DNA of 64,000 nucleotides. Source: Stenopsyche tienmushanensis. Its lineage: Eukaryota; Arthropoda; Insecta; Trichoptera; Stenopsychidae. This document shows positions 60,801 through 64,000 of this stretch, in pieces. Numbering within the stretch: the stretch's first letter is position 1; each line of letters starts with the position of its first letter. The notes under the pieces are model-generated. The model worked only from the letters and a program-made list of their open reading frames with translations. It was not told where the DNA came from and searched no databases. The stretch spans positions 744,001-808,000 of the forward strand of contig WACJ01000046.1 in NCBI GenBank assembly GCA_008973525.1, given 5' to 3'. A program made the translations under genes and the position numbers.

Positions 60801-61245
60801 TCGATATCTTATGTACTACCCAAGCAGTCTTTGGTGAACTATGCCGGGAGGCGATAGCATATAGACGTCATCATTTCAATTCCATATCTGGATCAATTCG
60901 TTTGGCGACAACAGCAACACATAGAAAACATATTTGAGTCACTTTTAAATTCTATGTTTGGCCTACATCACATCGTTTATAATTATGTGTTTATGTTACA
61001 AAACACATGAATAATTAATCTGTTTTTTTTTGAGCTATCTTCATACAGAAGAAATTAATGAATAACAAAATAAACTTCAGTATTCAACATGATAATCGGA
61101 TGATATCATGATCTGAAAGATATATCAGGAAAGAAATGATTATCGGTGAAAACGAAGATTAAAATGTATAAAATATTAACAATATACAGTCCGGGTGCTC
61201 TACGCTAAGCTTTTAATTTTTTTAAAATACAGTTTTTGAACACAT
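60801..61245. other. Non-coding sequence
   Basis: Nothing recognised. The sequence just right of the Helitron-like copy (to about 60.95 kb) may still belong to that element. Confidence 0.35.
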
Positions 61246-61249
61246 TTAT

Positions 61250-61646
61250 TTATTTGTTACGAAAATATCTCATTATGTTTGATTGATTTTTTGGTAATGA
61301 AAAATCTTTTAGAGTAACATATTTACGAATGGAATCACTACTTGTAATCTCTCTTATGGAAAAACCATCCAGCGCAGCTAGCCAGACAACAATCTCTAGA
61401 AACGTTTTCCTCTCCACAAAATGTATTATTGGTGGTTGGAATATATTAATTATTTTCGCATTGTTTGAACGTTCCGCATTTGTGATGTCTTCTTCGGTGT
61501 TCTTATTCAAAAATATTCGATGTACCCTTTCAAGATGTCTCGGTAGTCTAGTTGTGTTTGACCTTTTGCATGTGATTTGCTTTGGATCTCTTTTATTTGT
61601 AGGTATTTTTGTAATGTTTCCATACTTTCGATTGACTTTTTTCCAT
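61250..61646 (-). pseudogene. hAT transposase N-terminal relic with BED-type zinc finger
   Basis: Starting at ATG 61646 the minus strand reads MEKSQSKVWKHYKNTYK. After a stop and frameshift it continues as TTRLPRHLERVHRIFLNKNT and stays open to the stop at 61250 with RKTFLEIVVWLAALDGFSIR and KDFSLPKNQSNIMRYF. The VW.HY ... L.RHLERVH framework is that of BED fingers. The following helix-rich segment resembles the region after BED in hAT transposases. The zinc-binding cysteines are lost, so this finger is non-functional. The rest of the transposase was not found downstream. Confidence 0.62.
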
Positions 61647-61649
61647 TAT

Positions 61650-64000
61650 AGACTACAATAATGATAAAATATATAGAACGAAACGTTAGCTACTCGTCAG
61701 TAAACAATATGAACTAGCTCAAAGCGGGAGACAAACTGATATTGTATTTACAAAACATTGATCTTTCATTTACTCCTGAATTTTTCTACGAATTAATCGG
61801 TCCCAGCTGTTGCTATTACCTAGAAACACTCGGAGTAAGCAGGTGTACCTTTGTTCTTGGAATTCTTTTGATGGAATTCTGGATTCTCATACACTATCAG
61901 TTGGGCGCAGACGTGTTGCATTTTTTTTATGTCTTGTACTCTGTTATACTTGCTTTCATTCAATATAAATCGGACATTTCGATGAATTTCGAGAGTTTCG
62001 GAGGCATAAAAATGTGTTTTTATAATTAAAATGTACACTATATTAGGCACTTTTTAAATCACAAAGTGTCTAGTCCCGGGCTTGAATGCCTCGAGACTCG
62101 AAACAGCAAAAAAGTCCGAAAGTCTCGGGACGTCTTGATACAGAATTCTTACTCTCCATATATAGATTCAGTTTTGGTAGTGCTACATGAGGATAGCATG
62201 GCCTTAGAGGAGTTAGAGTACAGCCACACAACACAGATGCGTTTCTGAGATTTTTGTTTGTAAATATTATTTAATATATTGAATGACAAGTTTTACATAA
62301 TTATACGTCATGCGATCTTTTCGAGGATTTTAGTTGTAATTGAAATATGTGACGATTTTAATTGAAATACTTGAATGATTGTACCCTATAAACTTATTTA
62401 GGGCATATTATTAAATTTCTGTTCATGATTTTCCTTAAGCATTTTTGTAGCTGATTAGCATTTGAACGCTAAAACCTCAGAAACTTAAGTGGCTTTTATA
62501 AGAAACAGGGAAATTTTTCAAGTTAATTAACATCAAGATAACTATCGCTTGAGCGGTGTTAACTAACGACGTTTTTGATTACGAAAGAAAAACATATTCT
62601 TAAGGTTAACCGGATTGACGTTTGCCCTTGTAGTTTATAGAACGTGTAGCAAATGGAATAATTGTTATATCAATAGGAGATGGAAGATTTCCGAAAATGC
62701 AAAGGATCTCAATAGTTATGTTTTCGTAGCCCTAGATAAATATTTAATATTTCATGTGTGAACTACATGAATGTTAAATTGTAGAACACGGTTTGACGCC
62801 TCGGAATATTTGCCTAAGACTACATAGTAAATAATTCTGACAATTGATATTCACCATGCTTATATGATTGTAAATTATTTTAAGAATGAAGTAATTAATT
62901 TGTTATTTTGCAAGAATTCAATGTTCGAAAATACAAAAAGGTTAATCTGATGCAATAAATTTTAATTACTACTTACGAAATACGCATTGAATTTTTTTAT
63001 CAATGCAATTTCAACTACGTTAGAATTATCTTTTCATTGAAAATTTCTCTCTAAATCCGGCGATATTGTTTTATTGACATTGTAGTTCGTAATTAACGCC
63101 CTCGGTGCACTTGACTAATAAATCCATCAAAACTCATCTTTATTGAATGACGTAGTTTTGATTAAATGAAAACACAAAAATATGGACTTTTCACCCAAAA
63201 TGTACGGATATATTAGAGATAAGACTAAAATTAAAAAAAGGTTTATAGAAGTTTTTCGAAATATATATTATTTTTGTTAATTTTGTATCAATCAAATAAT
63301 AGTAAAATATTATAGACATTTTACATTGCGCTTCAAGTTAAGGGGGCACACCATTTACAGCGTTAAAAAAAACGTTTTTTTTTTAATTACGTATTTCGAA
63401 AGTATAATATATTGAGAGTATACTTTAAAAGAGAAAAATCGGAATATGATATGTAATCAGGAACACGCTGGAATCGCTGTGAACTAGTTAGGTCAGGTAG
63501 GAGCGCTTTGAGCAGAGCAATCTTTCTTCCACGATACATTTGTTTAAATCTTTTGTATCTTTTATTATAGGAGATGTTCCTAAAAATCTTTTGTGCGAAT
63601 CCTGCGAAATTAAAGTTGCTCGAAGTCAGCTCGAAGTTGCTCGAAGTCACGGTTTAGATCGATAGTTTGTTGTGTGTGGTTGAGTTTTCGAAACAAAAAT
63701 GTCAAAATATTTTAATAAAGGAACGAAAGGCAGAAAAGTTCGAGGAATTTAGAAAAAAGACATTATCTTAGGAACCTAACTGGAGTCAAATGCTGGTGCT
63801 TATGGCAGAAAGCTATCGCTTTAAAAAATATCCAAAGTTTGAAGACCAGACTCCATTTCTTGACCAAGAGACAGAAAAAGACAAGAAGAGCATCTCTTAT
63901 CAATTTATAAAGATTTGTCCAGGGATGAATTTATTCAAAGAAGCTCGACATTTAACTCGATGGTTTGGCAACTGCCTTTAAAGCGCCTGCATTCTGGTGT
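61650..64000. other. Right-hand non-coding stretch
   Basis: No gene was recognised. Open frames at 61742-62029 (plus) and 62050-61820 (minus) shadow each other. A palindromic spot GTCCCGGGC...CTCGGGAC lies at 62072-62130. A 21-bp unit beginning AAGTTGCTCGAAGTC is repeated at 63613 and 63634. The frame at 63790-63981 is unrecognised and could be part of something that continues past the window. Confidence 0.35.

Noticed and set aside
61329..61661. 110-codon plus-strand open frame
   Set aside because: It is the antisense shadow of the hAT BED-finger relic on the minus strand.
61742..62029. 95-codon plus-strand and 76-codon minus-strand frames
   Set aside because: They shadow each other and neither resembles a known protein; considered as part of the hAT relic but no transposase block could be matched.

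Overview
The window reads as animal nuclear DNA, most likely from an insect. It is very AT-rich and almost gene-free. It has spliced genes with short (66-136 nt) and long GT-AG introns. It also holds an arylalkylamine-type N-acetyltransferase, a family known to be expanded in insects, and a mobile-element mix typical of insects (Jockey-like LINEs, mariner, pogo/Tigger, hAT, Helitron-like and tRNA-derived SINEs). I cannot name the order or species. No bacterial operon, CRISPR array, rRNA or functional tRNA gene was seen.

Two host genes are well supported, both on the minus strand. (1) The 5' two thirds of SCO1, a mitochondrial copper chaperone for cytochrome c oxidase, has four exons between 2283 and 1 and runs off the left edge. 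Its 1.47 kb first intron carries a LINE fragment on the opposite strand. (2) A complete four-exon GNAT-family N-acetyltransferase (23819 to 20207, 259 aa) has a 2.7 kb last intron holding an unexplained G+C-richer island. A third coding segment, a probable terminal exon of an unrecognised Ser/Asn/Asp-rich protein, lies at 60290-59809 on the minus strand; its upstream exons were not found. A few very short candidate exons (near 53.0, 26.8, 26.4 and 12.4 kb) are weak.

Mobile-element layout, left to right: LINE tail (0.99-1.43 kb); Helitron-like element with a duplicated 5' end (2.88-3.38); SINE (4.25-4.45); hAT transposase relic (5.7-6.76); SINE piece (9.01-9.13); mariner relic (10.44-11.05); Jockey-like LINE relic (12.88-14.11); SINE (15.42-15.59); hAT with ATCCCGGGAT palindromes (24.86-25.85); SINE piece (27.1-27.2); Jockey-like LINE fragment (28.6-29.14); Tigger relic (29.36-29.87); SINEs (30.74-31.15); SINE (34.52-34.66); unclassified repeat (34.73-35.0); SINE head (36.08-36.14); LINE tail (37.28-37.44); nearly full-length but inactivated hAT with perfect 8-bp target duplication and a nested MITE (40.2-42.6); short hAT-type MITE (43.49-43.72); second Tigger relic (48.13-48.54); LINE tail plus the second copy of the unclassified repeat (55.5-56.07); Helitron-family copy (60.6-60.8); BED-finger hAT N-terminal relic (61.25-61.65).

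The remaining DNA is AT-rich single-copy-looking sequence punctuated by several 200-700 bp islands with more G+C and normal CpG (about 12.2, 18.6, 21.7, 27.6, 31.8, 33.9, 35.5, 42.8, 53.0, 54.5 and 56.9 kb). In a gene desert these are candidate regulatory or conserved non-coding elements, but that is inference only. I found no clear evidence for an undescribed biological system. The most worthwhile items are the SINE family, the nested hAT/MITE structure, the uncharacterised dispersed repeat pairs, and the orphan exon and island sequences.
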